DNA of 64,000 nt from CAZNPU01 sp964575335. GTDB lineage: Bacteria > Planctomycetota > Phycisphaerae > Phycisphaerales > SM1A02. Positions 49,776 through 58,339 of this stretch are shown in pieces. Location of the stretch: contig CAZNPU010000009.1 of the NCBI GenBank assembly GCA_964575335.1, forward strand, positions 1 through 64,000, in the 5' to 3' direction. A program made the translations under genes and the position numbers. The notes below the pieces were generated by a model. The model saw nothing but the letters and a program-made list of their open reading frames with translations. It made no database searches and was not told the DNA's origin. The first letter of the stretch is position 1; each line of letters starts with the position of its first letter.

Positions 49776-50860
49776 CCCGAACGGACGCACAATCGTCAAA
49801 CGCGAAAGACCGCCACTCGCCTGATTTGAGCAGCATTGAGCGGCTTGTCGTGGTTGCGCCGTCGTGGGTTGGCGATGTTGTGATGGCCACGCCGGTGTTC
49901 CGCGCGCTGCGGGCGGCGCTGCCGCAGGTGCACATCACAGGCGTCATGCGGCCGGGACTGGATGACGTGCTGCGAGGCTTGCCCTGGCTGGATCAACTGA
50001 CGATCTGCAACATGAAAGGTCCGCTGGGCGTCATGCGTCTGGCCAGGGCGATACGCCGCACCGATGCGCCAGCAGCGCTGCTCTTGCCCAACAGTTTTCG
50101 CACAGCGGCGGCAGCGAGACTTTCCGGAGCAGCGATCCGCATCGGCTACATTCGTGACGGACGAGGCTGGCTGCTCTCGCATGGGCTGGAAGCGCCGCAG
50201 CGCACCGCGCCCATTCCCGCGGTTGACTATTACGCAAGGCTGGCGTGCTTTGCGCTTGATGTGGAAACGATCGATACGAAACTCGAGCTCGCCACCACGC
50301 CTCACGAAGAGCAGCAGGCCGCTGCAATGCTGCATGATGTGGATCGGCCGCTGGTGGTGTTGAATCCCGGCGCAACTCGCGTAGAGAAGCGCTGGCCGGC
50401 TGATCGCTTCGCCAGCGTTGCGGATATTCTGGCTGCTTCGCATCAGCTTGCGATTGCGGTAAGCGGTTCTCCCAAAGAGCGCGATCTGTTGCGTGAGATT
50501 GTTCAGGCAGCAAAAACGCCGATCATCAACCTGCTTGAGCGGGGGGTGACGTTAGGCAGTTTGAAGGCGGTGATTCGCCGCGCAAGGCTGATGATTACCA
50601 ACGACACCGGCCCACGTCATATCGCAGCAGCATTCGGCACGCCGCTTGTCACGTTGTTCGGTCCGACCGACCACCGCTGGACCACGCTGCACGGCGTGCG
50701 CGAGCACATCCTGCTTGCTGAGCCGTTCCTGCCGGAGGAGTTGATGGCGGATCAATATCCAAAGCTCTGCACGATCGAGCGCATCAGTGTGGGAGATGTC
50801 GTGGCGGCGGCGGAACGCCAGCTTGCACAGTCACAGTCAGCGCACGCGCACCAGTGCTGA
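49760..50860 (+). CDS. waaF: Glycosyltransferase family 9, ADP-heptose:LPS heptosyltransferase
   Basis: It adds heptose to the LPS inner core from ADP-heptose. 'VVVAPSWVGDVVMATPVFRAL' is the N-terminal signature, 'LNPGATRVEKRWPADRF' and 'ITNDTGPRHIAAAFGTPLVTLFGPTD' the C-terminal donor-binding region. Length 366 is typical of WaaF. The start is either the GTG used here or a GTG at 49772 that overlaps the previous stop by four bases. The adjacent gmhB makes an ADP-heptose precursor, so substrate and enzyme genes are coupled. Confidence 0.9.
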   Translation: MENEVTRTDAQSSNAKDRHSPDLSSIERLVVVAPSWVGDVVMATPVFRALRAALPQVHITGVMRPGLDDVLRGLPWLDQLTICNMKGPLGVMRLARAIRRTDAPAALLLPNSFRTAAAARLSGAAIRIGYIRDGRGWLLSHGLEAPQRTAPIPAVDYYARLACFALDVETIDTKLELATTPHEEQQAAAMLHDVDRPLVVLNPGATRVEKRWPADRFASVADILAASHQLAIAVSGSPKERDLLREIVQAAKTPIINLLERGVTLGSLKAVIRRARLMITNDTGPRHIAAAFGTPLVTLFGPTDHRWTTLHGVREHILLAEPFLPEELMADQYPKLCTIERISVGDVVAAAERQLAQSQSAHAHQC

Positions 50861-51067
50861 TGCGAAGCGAAATATCTAGCCAATTGGCGCAGCGTCACCT
50901 GGGCTGACGGCGTCTGAGGGACTGATCAGCGGTTGAATCCGTCGGATTGCCGATGCTCCTGCGCGGGCAGAGCTTCAAAGAATTGGCCAAGCTCACGCGA
51001 GCGAGATCAAATCAATTTGTTGGCTGACGCAGCCGCCTCTGCTGCACATGCATGAAGGGAACTTGTG

Positions 51068-51361
51068 ATGATCAGGATGAGATTCGGATCCGAAGCCGAG
51101 CAGGCGACCGCCCGCGAGCACACAGAAGGCGGCTTGGCCGGTGCGATTGAGGAGCAGACCGCAAAACTGCCATCGGACACATTCCTCTGGGCGGCTGGCG
51201 CATCCATTCTCGGCTCACTGGTCCTGCAGATGATGGGCCGACGCCAGGAGGCGTTGTTCGTCGGTCAATGGGCGCCGACGTTTCTGATCCTCGGCCTGTA
51301 CAACAAGATCGTCAAAGTCGCAGGACACGATCAACTGCATCGCGATCGAGACGAGTACTGA
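51068..51361 (+). CDS. Small conserved membrane protein
   Basis: A 97-residue protein with an acidic N-terminal half, then two hydrophobic segments ('FLWAAGASILGSLVLQMMG' and 'APTFLILGLYNKIVKV'). 'LPSDTFLWAA' and 'FVGQWAPTFL' look familiar from uncharacterised proteins of other phyla, but no function is known to me. AAGGGA precedes the ATG by about eight bases. It has no close neighbour; a pair of repeat elements follows. Confidence 0.7.
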   Translation: MIRMRFGSEAEQATAREHTEGGLAGAIEEQTAKLPSDTFLWAAGASILGSLVLQMMGRRQEALFVGQWAPTFLILGLYNKIVKVAGHDQLHRDRDEY

Positions 51362-51427
51362 TACAGCGATACAGCTCAGCCAGATAAGACAAGCAGATAG
51401 GTGATGCACCGCAGGATTTACCGCAGA

Positions 51428-51600
51428 TTTACCGCGGAGATCGCGGAGCACGCGGAGATGGGGAAGAGATGTGCATTGCTGCGCTAAGCAGCATTGACTG
51501 ATCAGATCATCTCAACTGCGATCGACGACATAGTGCGCCGAGCACTCCTGCAACCCTTCATCTTCCTCCTCCGCGTTCTCAGCGCTCTCCGCGGTGAAAT
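51428..51600. repeat. CGCGGAG intergenic element, copy F
   Basis: Left terminus TTTACCGCGGAG (a partial extra terminus precedes it at 51417), right terminus CTCCGCGGTGAAAT. The core reads ATTGCTG...CAGCA-TTGACTGATCAGATCATC, then ACTGCGATCGACG-CATAGTGC and CCGAGCACT. Confidence 0.78.
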
Positions 51601-51613
51601 GATCGAAAAATGA

Positions 51614-51780
51614 TTTACCGCGGAGCACGCGGAGAGCGCGGAGATAGGGATGGATGTGAATTGCTGTAGAGGGCAGCAATTGGCTGATCAGATTGTTCCA
51701 ACTGCGATCGGTGGCATAGTGCACCGAGCACTACCGAACCCTCACTCTCCTCCGCGACCTCCGCATTCTCCGCGGTGAAT
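51614..51780. repeat. CGCGGAG intergenic element, copy G
   Basis: It is in direct tandem with copy F, 13 bp apart, with nearly the same length and the same core order. The core of one can be aligned with the other with few changes, so this pair is probably a local duplication. Confidence 0.78.
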
Positions 51781-51839
51781 TTAAAAAAAGAGCGATCGAG
51801 CAAGATGCGAGGGATGGGGAGTTTTCTTGTCTGATCCGA

Positions 51840-52946
51840 TCAAACGCCAAAGCTTGTTCTGACCGCCTTGGCGACTTTGATCAGGCTGTAGTCGAGCGGC
51901 ACGAGGCGCTGGCGGTTGGCGGTGTGCAGTATGTCCACATCGCTCAACTGGCCATCGCGCATCACCACCATTCGCCCCGTGGCTCCCTGCATGAGCAATT
52001 CCATGGCGTGATGGCCGAATTGAGAGGCTAGAACGCGATCGGATGGCACTGGCGGGCCGCCGCGAACGACATGTCCCAGCACGGTGGTTCGCGTTTCGAT
52101 GCCGGTGCGTTCGCCAATCTGCCTGGCCACGCGTTCGCCGATGCCGCCGAGGCGGATCGGGTCGGGGCTGGTGGGGTCGACTTTCGCCACCACCGCCTCG
52201 CCGCCCGCGGGTTTGGCGCCCTCAGCAACCACCACAATCGAGAAGCCGCGATTGCGGTTCATGCGGCTTTCGACAAAGCGGCAGACGATGTCGATATCAA
52301 ACGGAATTTCGGGAATGAGAATCACGTCCGATCCGGATGCGACTCCCGCGTACAGCGCCAGCCAGCCGGCGTTGCGTCCCATGACCTCGCACACCATGAC
52401 GCGATGGTGGCTGGCGGCAGTTGAGTGCAAGCGATCCAGCGACATGGTGGCGGTGGTGTAGGCGGTGGTGAAGCCGAAGGTAATGTCGGTGCCGACGATG
52501 TCGTTGTCGATTGTTTTCGGCACGCCGATGCAGGTGACGCCTGCCTCGACAAGCGGAGCGGTGCAGCTCATGGTGCCGTCGCCGCCGATGACGATCAGCG
52601 CATCCAATTGGTTGGCGCGGATGTTTTCCAGGCAGCGGTCGATCGCATTGACGAACATGGGTTTGCCGTGCTCGTCATCGCCGACATAAAGCCGGCTTGG
52701 GTTGACGCGGTTGTTGGTGCCCAGGATGGTTCCGCCCCGGGTCAAAATGCCCGAGACGTGCATGCTGGTGAGTTCGCCCATCCGGTTTTCGATCAGGCCC
52801 TGGTAGCCGTCTTCAATGCCCCAGACGCGCAGGCCGTATTGATAGATGGCGGTCTTGGTCACCGCGCGCAGCACCGCGTTGATGCCGGGGCAATCACCGC
52901 CGCCGGTGAGAATGCCGATGCGTTTGATTGAGCGGTTCGCTGGCAT
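51840..52946 (-). CDS. pfkA: 6-phosphofructokinase
   Basis: It phosphorylates fructose 6-phosphate in glycolysis. 'GILTGGGDCPGINAVLRAV' binds the phosphoryl donor, 'VIGGDGTMS' is the metal-binding motif and 'VPKTIDNDI' holds the catalytic Asp. 'MGRNAGWLA', 'PEIPFD' and 'LGHVVRGGPP' are also typical. The Gly in GGDG-T points to ATP, while the Lys of PKTIDND is shared with PPi-dependent and actinobacterial group III enzymes. I chose the ATG at 52946 (368 residues); the frame extends 13 codons to a TTG. Confidence 0.93.
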   Translation of the reverse strand: MPANRSIKRIGILTGGGDCPGINAVLRAVTKTAIYQYGLRVWGIEDGYQGLIENRMGELTSMHVSGILTRGGTILGTNNRVNPSRLYVGDDEHGKPMFVNAIDRCLENIRANQLDALIVIGGDGTMSCTAPLVEAGVTCIGVPKTIDNDIVGTDITFGFTTAYTTATMSLDRLHSTAASHHRVMVCEVMGRNAGWLALYAGVASGSDVILIPEIPFDIDIVCRFVESRMNRNRGFSIVVVAEGAKPAGGEAVVAKVDPTSPDPIRLGGIGERVARQIGERTGIETRTTVLGHVVRGGPPVPSDRVLASQFGHHAMELLMQGATGRMVVMRDGQLSDVDILHTANRQRLVPLDYSLIKVAKAVRTSFGV

Positions 52947-53003
52947 GAATATTTTCGATCGGCTGTTGCGGGGCGCCGACTGCAATTGTCTGCGGGGACA
53001 AGG

Positions 53004-53771
53004 TCATCGTACCTGCGACACCGGCCGCACGAGGATTTCGTTGACGCCGACATGCGGCGGGGCTTCCACCGCATACAAAATGGCGTTGGCGATATCGTCG
53101 CTGACCAGCGGATTGGGCAGGGTGTTGTAATAGTTCCACGACAGGTTGCGCCAGTCCGGATCACGAATGGAATCGGGCAGTTCGGTGATCACTACGCCCG
53201 GCGCGATGACTGTGACGCGAATCTGGTTGCCGTCGGTGGCTGCCTGCTCCGCCAGCTCGCTGCGCAGACCTTCGGAAATGACGTGCACAGCGTGTTTGGT
53301 GCCGCAGTACACCGTGCCGCCGTTGAATATCTTGCGACCGGCGATCGAGCTGACGTTGACGATGTGGCCGGTTTTCTGTTGCAGCATGATCGGCAGCACA
53401 AGACCGGTGCAGTACAGCAGACCCTTGAGGTTAACGTCGATCATCGCGTCCCAGTCGTCGATGCGGCATTTGATGATCGGGGCGTTCGCCATGATGCCCG
53501 CATTGTTGATGAGTATGTCGATGCGTCCCCACTGGCGCATCGCCAGATCGACCATCTCCTGCACCTGCTGGCGATCAGCGACATCACAGACCGCGTCGAT
53601 GGCGTGCCCGCCCTGATCGACGATCTGTTTGGCCAGATCGCGCAGGCGTTCGGCCCGTCGGGCTGCCAGCACGACTTTTGCGCCGCGTTGGCCCAGAGCA
53701 AGGGTGGTAGCGCGGCCAATCCCGCTGCTGGCACCGGTGACGATGGCGACTTTGTCGGCAAGAACAGACAT
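53004..53771 (-). CDS. Short-chain dehydrogenase/reductase (classical SDR)
   Basis: An NAD(P)-dependent oxidoreductase. The cofactor motif is 'VTGASSGIGRA', 'NNAG' follows near residue 89, and the catalytic Ser, Tyr and Lys are in 'VNVSSIAG' and 'VYCGTKHAV'. 'AARRAERL' with Arg after the second strand suggests NADP(H). Length 255 is normal. The ATG at 53771 has AGGAG six bases upstream; the longer frame is rejected. The substrate is unknown. Similar proteins are often annotated YdfG-like serine or malonic-semialdehyde dehydrogenases. Confidence 0.88.
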   Translation of the reverse strand: MSVLADKVAIVTGASSGIGRATTLALGQRGAKVVLAARRAERLRDLAKQIVDQGGHAIDAVCDVADRQQVQEMVDLAMRQWGRIDILINNAGIMANAPIIKCRIDDWDAMIDVNLKGLLYCTGLVLPIMLQQKTGHIVNVSSIAGRKIFNGGTVYCGTKHAVHVISEGLRSELAEQAATDGNQIRVTVIAPGVVITELPDSIRDPDWRNLSWNYYNTLPNPLVSDDIANAILYAVEAPPHVGVNEILVRPVSQVR

Positions 53772-53832
53772 AAATTCTCCTTTCCTCAACGCCTGGAGTG
53801 CGGTCGGAGTGACCACAGCGGCGACTTACGGC

Positions 53833-53838
53833 TACCAT
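53833..53838 (+). promoter_or_regulatory. Predicted -10 element TACCAT of lysS
   Basis: GGCTACCAT lies nine bases before the lysS ATG. It is a weaker match to the TACACT block but has the same spacing. Confidence 0.35.
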
Positions 53839-53847
53839 CCTAGCCTT

Positions 53848-55500
53848 ATGAGTAAGTCGCAAGCCCAATCACCAGCAAACTCCAGGCAGCAATCGCCGTC
53901 AATACCACCGCAGGATGAATCGTCGCTTATCGCTGCGCGACGCGAAAAACTCCGCCGCTGGCGTGAAGAGTTCGGCATCAATCCCTATGGCCATCGCGTG
54001 GATGGCATCATTTCGCTTGCGCAGGCCAGGGCGATGTTCGACATGGAAGCGCATGAGACGTTTCGCGCCACCAGCGAGGCGGCGAAGAACGATCCCGACG
54101 CTGCGGTGATTGACCGCCGCAAGCGGGCTCGTGTGGCTGGCCGGTGCATGCAGCATCGCGCAATGGGCAAGCTCGTGTTCATCGTGTTGCGCGATCACAC
54201 AGGCGACCTGCAGGTGAGCGTTTCCAAGGCGGCGGTCGATGAGACGAGCTTCAAGGTGGCAGCGAAACTCGACTATGGCGATATCGTCGTCGCTGAAGGC
54301 CCGGTGGGGATGACCAACAACGGCGAAATCTGCGTGTGGGCCGATCGCTTTGAAGTGCATTGCAAGAGCCTCGTGCCGCCGCCGGAGAAGTATCACGGTC
54401 TGTCTGATCCGGAACTGCGCTACCGTCAGCGCTATATCGACATGTACGCGAATCCTCAGACGATTCGCACATTCCAGCTCCGCTCGAAGCTGGTGACGGC
54501 GATGCGGCGGTTCATGGATGCACGCAACTACATGGAAGTGGAGACGCCGATGATGCAGCCGCTGGCCGGCGGCGCAGCGGCAAGGCCGTTTATTACCCAC
54601 CACAACGCGCTGGATATAGACCTGTATTTGCGCGTCGCGCCGGAGCTGTACCTGAAGCGTCTGCTGGTGGGCGGCCTGCCTCGCGTGTATGAAATCAACC
54701 GCAATTTCCGCAATGAAGGCATCGACCGCTCGCACAACCCCGAATTCACCATGATGGAGGTGTACGAAGCGTTCGGCGACTGCTGGACAATGCTGGAGCT
54801 GACCGAATCGCTCGTCCACGAACTGGCGCAAATCAGCGCCGCCGAGAGTGCTTCGGATAAATCCGGCGGGCAAGATCAGGGGCACGCATCCGCAGGGCCT
54901 GTGCTTGCCTTCGGCGATCTCCAGATTGATTACACCCGTCCTTTCCGGCGCGTCAGCTACGGCGAGCTGTTCGAGCAGGCTCTGGGATTTCCCATGACCG
55001 ATGTCGAACAAACGCTTGCCAAAGCCAAGGCGGCTGCTGTTGAGCAGGCAGACAAACTCGATCACTGGCTGCTGGTGAACGAGCTCTTTGAGCGATTTGC
55101 GGAAGAGAAGATCGACCCGACCAAGCCGACATTCGTGACGGATTTCCCCAGTGCGATCTCGCCGCTGACAAGGCCGCAGGAGGATCGGCCGGAGTTGAGC
55201 TACCGCTGGGAGCTGTTCATTGCCGGCATGGAGGTGGCCAACAGCTATACCGAGCTGAATGATCCCGACGTGCAGCTTGAGAAATTCACCGAACAGCTGC
55301 GCGGCGCAGATGAAGAGACGCAGACGTTCCGCTCGCTGGATGAGGATTTCATTCACGCTCTGCGCGTCGGCATGCCGCCGGCTGGCGGGCTTGGCGTGGG
55401 CGTTGATCGACTGGTGATGCTGATGACCAACAATCAGTCGATTCGCGATGTCATTTTGTTCCCGCTTATGCGCCCGCAGGGATCGCACGAAAAAAGCTAA
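53848..55500 (+). CDS. lysS: Lysyl-tRNA synthetase, class II
   Basis: It charges tRNA-Lys. The N-terminal OB-fold anticodon-binding domain contains 'KLVFIVLRDHTGDLQV' and 'GDIVVAEGPVGMTNNGE'. The class II core has motif 2 'RNFRNEGIDRSHNPEFT' and motif 3 'GLGVGVDRLVMLM'. At 550 residues it has a low-complexity Ser/Gln-rich N-terminal tail of about 25 residues. An Asp/Gln/Gly-rich insertion lies near residue 345. I chose the ATG at 53848; the frame is open further upstream, antisense to the SDR gene, without similarity. Confidence 0.95.
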   Translation: MSKSQAQSPANSRQQSPSIPPQDESSLIAARREKLRRWREEFGINPYGHRVDGIISLAQARAMFDMEAHETFRATSEAAKNDPDAAVIDRRKRARVAGRCMQHRAMGKLVFIVLRDHTGDLQVSVSKAAVDETSFKVAAKLDYGDIVVAEGPVGMTNNGEICVWADRFEVHCKSLVPPPEKYHGLSDPELRYRQRYIDMYANPQTIRTFQLRSKLVTAMRRFMDARNYMEVETPMMQPLAGGAAARPFITHHNALDIDLYLRVAPELYLKRLLVGGLPRVYEINRNFRNEGIDRSHNPEFTMMEVYEAFGDCWTMLELTESLVHELAQISAAESASDKSGGQDQGHASAGPVLAFGDLQIDYTRPFRRVSYGELFEQALGFPMTDVEQTLAKAKAAAVEQADKLDHWLLVNELFERFAEEKIDPTKPTFVTDFPSAISPLTRPQEDRPELSYRWELFIAGMEVANSYTELNDPDVQLEKFTEQLRGADEETQTFRSLDEDFIHALRVGMPPAGGLGVGVDRLVMLMTNNQSIRDVILFPLMRPQGSHEKS

Positions 55501-55577
55501 GCGTGCAGCAGCAGCTCTGATTCCATACAATCAATCACGCAGCGACCACAGCACGCAGCGCGCGATTGCAACCAACA

Positions 55578-57146
55578 ATGAAACGCTCAGCGACGCATTC
55601 CGGCTTTCCGCATCGGGCACTTGCGCGAATCATCGCGATGCTGTGCTTTACGGCGCTGCTTCTTAGAACAGCGTGTCCAACACCATTGGCTCTTGCGCAG
55701 ATCGATGAGTCTGCTGCTGTTGATGATGGTGATGCATGGCGCATAACGGAAGAGCGCTGGTACATCATGGAGTTGGGCGGAGCGAAGGTGGGATGGGTCA
55801 ACACCATCATCGCCACCGACGGCGAGCGCATCCGCACGCACAGCATCAACGAAATGCAGGTCGGCCGCGGCACGCAGCAGGTTTCCATACGCCTGGCTAC
55901 CACGCAGGTTGAGCGCATAACCGGCGAGCCGGTCATGATGGAACTGGAACAGAAAACTGCGGCGCAGACGGTGCACACGCGCTGGGAGTTCAACGAAGAT
56001 CACATTTTGCAAACCGCCAGGCAAGGCGATCGCGAAATTACGCAGCGGTTGCCGTGCCCGGCAGACTCGTGGCTTATGGCAGCGGGCGTTGAGCGCTATG
56101 TGCGAGAGCAGCTTGAAGCGGGGGCGCAGTCGTTTACCTATCGCACCATCGATCCCAGCGCGGGAGCGAATCGAGTGGTGACCGTCACCAGCAGACGCAC
56201 CGGCCAGGGCGCAGCCTGCATTGATGACAAGATTGTGCCAATTACGATCTGGACCACCAGCAACGATGTGATGCCGATCGACGCCACCGAGCACTACACC
56301 AGCGACGGTCGGCTGGTGCATCAGGAAATGGCTACTGCGATGGGCAGAATCGTGCTGCGCCATGCGACGAAAGCGCAGGCGACGGCGCCGGGGGATAAAG
56401 CGCCGGAAGTGCTGGCTCCAACGTTCGTTAAGCCAAGCGAGCCGATCGCTGACCCGATGCGAGCCGTGAAAGCGACGTTGCGGCTGAGAGCCAAAGACGG
56501 CCGGCTGACTGCGCTGCCCTCAGCCGGAGCACAGCATGCGGAGATGGATTCAGCGGGCGCGTCGGCGCTCCTGACCATTGACATCAACAACAACCTGCCT
56601 GCTGCTGCGGAAGAACTGACCGATGATGAATACCGCCGCGCATCAGCCATGATCGATTCCGATGATGAACTGGTGCGAAAGCTCAGCAATCGTGCGGTGC
56701 GCACTGCAGGCGACGATATCGGCGCCAAAGCCGAGGCGATGCGCAGCTTTGTGCATCGACACATCAATCGCAAAGGCCTGCAGACAGCATTTGCGTCGGC
56801 GTCGGAAACCGCACGCACTCGCACAGGCGATTGTTCTGAGCATGCGGTACTGCTGTGCGCCATGCTGCGTGCGCAGGATATTCCGGCACGCATCGCGATG
56901 GGATTGGTGTATGCGGATGCGTTTGCTGGTCACGAGGGGATCTTCGGCTGGCATATGTGGACGCAGGCGCTTATTGACGGCGCATGGGTTGATTTTGATG
57001 CCACACTGCCGCAGCGATACAACGCGGCGCATGTGCTGACAGCGGTTTCGAGCATGAACGACGGCATGGGAACGTCGGACATGGCCAACATGATGTTGCT
57101 GATGGGGAATATCGAAATCGAGGTCGTTTCGGTGGAATATGAGTGA
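55578..57146 (+). CDS. Exported transglutaminase-like (TgpA/CDC-type) protein
   Basis: A 522-residue protein with a signal peptide ('IIAMLCFTALLLRTACPTPLALA'). The C-terminal transglutaminase-like cysteine protease domain has the triad Cys419 in 'TGDCSEHAVLL', His459 in 'GWHMWTQA' and Asp474 in 'DFDAT'. The N-terminal 300 residues are beta-rich and unassigned ('YIMELGGAKVGW'), a form common in planctomycete exported proteins. It may hydrolyse or cross-link peptides outside the cytoplasm. A TTG four codons upstream is a less likely start. Confidence 0.86.
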   Translation: MKRSATHSGFPHRALARIIAMLCFTALLLRTACPTPLALAQIDESAAVDDGDAWRITEERWYIMELGGAKVGWVNTIIATDGERIRTHSINEMQVGRGTQQVSIRLATTQVERITGEPVMMELEQKTAAQTVHTRWEFNEDHILQTARQGDREITQRLPCPADSWLMAAGVERYVREQLEAGAQSFTYRTIDPSAGANRVVTVTSRRTGQGAACIDDKIVPITIWTTSNDVMPIDATEHYTSDGRLVHQEMATAMGRIVLRHATKAQATAPGDKAPEVLAPTFVKPSEPIADPMRAVKATLRLRAKDGRLTALPSAGAQHAEMDSAGASALLTIDINNNLPAAAEELTDDEYRRASAMIDSDDELVRKLSNRAVRTAGDDIGAKAEAMRSFVHRHINRKGLQTAFASASETARTRTGDCSEHAVLLCAMLRAQDIPARIAMGLVYADAFAGHEGIFGWHMWTQALIDGAWVDFDATLPQRYNAAHVLTAVSSMNDGMGTSDMANMMLLMGNIEIEVVSVEYE

Positions 57147-57203
57147 ACCGGCGGAGTGGGGGAGACCGCCAGCGGAAAATGAGCCGAAGCCGATCCGGCT
57201 CGC

Positions 57204-57209
57204 TACACT
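57204..57209 (+). promoter_or_regulatory. Predicted -10 element TACACT of the nnrD gene
   Basis: CTCGCTACACT is followed by seven bases and then the ATG. It lies 58 bp after the preceding stop codon, so the gene has its own leaderless promoter despite close spacing. Confidence 0.6.
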
Positions 57210-57216
57210 GCGCTTC

Positions 57217-58170
57217 ATGTCTGACGCAATACCGCAATTGCCGCCTCGTCCTGTTCAGGGTCACAAGGGAACCTTCGGCACAGTGTGCGTACTGGGCGGG
57301 CGGGCTGACGAGCAGCGCATCATGGTTGGTGGGCCTGCATTTGCTGCTGCAGCAGCGCTTCGCGTAGGTGCGGGGCTGGCCGTTCTGGCGGTGCCCACGC
57401 CCATCATGGCAGCAGCGTTGGTGATCGCCCCCTCAGCGACGGGGCTGGCCTTGCCGGTGGATGACGCCGGAGCGCTGCGGCCGAGCGATGCAGCGCAGCT
57501 CATTGATGAGCATCTGCCGCAGTTTCGCTGTCTGGCGATCGGTCCCGGGCTGGGCGCAGGTGTCGCGCAGCAACAGGTTGTGGTGCGACTGGTTGCACAA
57601 GATCAGGTGCCGCTGGTGGTGGATGCCGATGCCCTCAACGCCCTCTCGAATCTGCCTGAGTTTCATCGTGATTTCCGAGCGCCGTCGGTGCTGACGCCTC
57701 ATCCGGGCGAATTTCATCGCCTTGCCAAAGCTTTGGGCATCGATGCTGATCCGGTCAACCCCGGCAGGCGACACGAAGCAGCCCAAATGCTTGCCCAGCG
57801 CCTGGGCTGCGTGGTGGTGCTCAAGGGGCATCGCACCGTCATCAGCGATGGTCTGACGACCTACGAAAACGAAACCGGCAACGTCGCGCTGGCCACGGCC
57901 GGCACTGGCGATGTGCTCACCGGCGTGATTGCGGGTTTGATCGCACAACACTTCAAGCCGGCAATGGGCACAGGATCGCGGCAGATCACCGCCCAGCAGC
58001 AGGGCGGGCTGAGCCTTCTGGATTGTGCACGATTGGGCGTTTACATCCACGGCCTTGCAGCCGACCGCTGGGCTCAGCGTCATGGAAACGCCGGCATGCT
58101 GGCTACCGATCTGCTCACCGAGCTGCCGGATGTGCTTCATGCGATCACCACCCAGAGCGCAGGTGTTTGA
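57217..58170 (+). CDS. nnrD: ADP-dependent (S)-NAD(P)H-hydrate dehydratase
   Basis: It repairs hydrated NADH and NADPH using ADP. The ribokinase-like domain shows 'GHKGTFGTVCVLGG', 'VDADALNAL', 'LTPHPGEFHRLAKALG', 'VVLKGHRTVISDG' and the anion-hole motif 'ATAGTGDVLTGVIAG'. At 317 residues it is the stand-alone form, without the YjeF epimerase domain. I chose the ATG at 57217, just after the TACACT element; an upstream in-frame ATG at 57139 overlaps the end of the transglutaminase gene and precedes the promoter. Confidence 0.9.
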   Translation: MSDAIPQLPPRPVQGHKGTFGTVCVLGGRADEQRIMVGGPAFAAAAALRVGAGLAVLAVPTPIMAAALVIAPSATGLALPVDDAGALRPSDAAQLIDEHLPQFRCLAIGPGLGAGVAQQQVVVRLVAQDQVPLVVDADALNALSNLPEFHRDFRAPSVLTPHPGEFHRLAKALGIDADPVNPGRRHEAAQMLAQRLGCVVVLKGHRTVISDGLTTYENETGNVALATAGTGDVLTGVIAGLIAQHFKPAMGTGSRQITAQQQGGLSLLDCARLGVYIHGLAADRWAQRHGNAGMLATDLLTELPDVLHAITTQSAGV

Positions 58171-58327
58171 GTTGAGTGATGAATGATTTGGATGCACGAT
58201 CGCGGTCTGGCCTGATTTGTGTCAAGTGAGTTGGCTATCGTTTGTGCGGCGGTGATGTGCGGTTGTGTGTTCGCGGCGTGCGCGCTGAGATGATGGGACT
58301 TTTTCGCACAAGCAGCCGCACACCCGT

Positions 58328-58333
58328 TACACT
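58328..58333 (+). promoter_or_regulatory. Predicted -10 element TACACT of the YhaM-like gene
   Basis: TTACACTGCCC is followed directly by GT and the ATG. The spacing of six bases is the same as at 24671, and the bases between are nearly identical (GCCCAA and GCCCGT). Confidence 0.6.
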
Positions 58334-58339
58334 GCCCGT

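Noticed and set aside
51428..51724. Short open frames across the CGCGGAG elements (peptides such as 'LRDLRGKS')
   Set aside because: These peptides recur only because the DNA element recurs. They appear in several frames and on both strands, without ribosome-binding sites.
53899..55530. 543-codon open frame on the minus strand
   Set aside because: It is antisense to lysS, whose motifs are complete. Long antisense frames are common in GC-rich genes.
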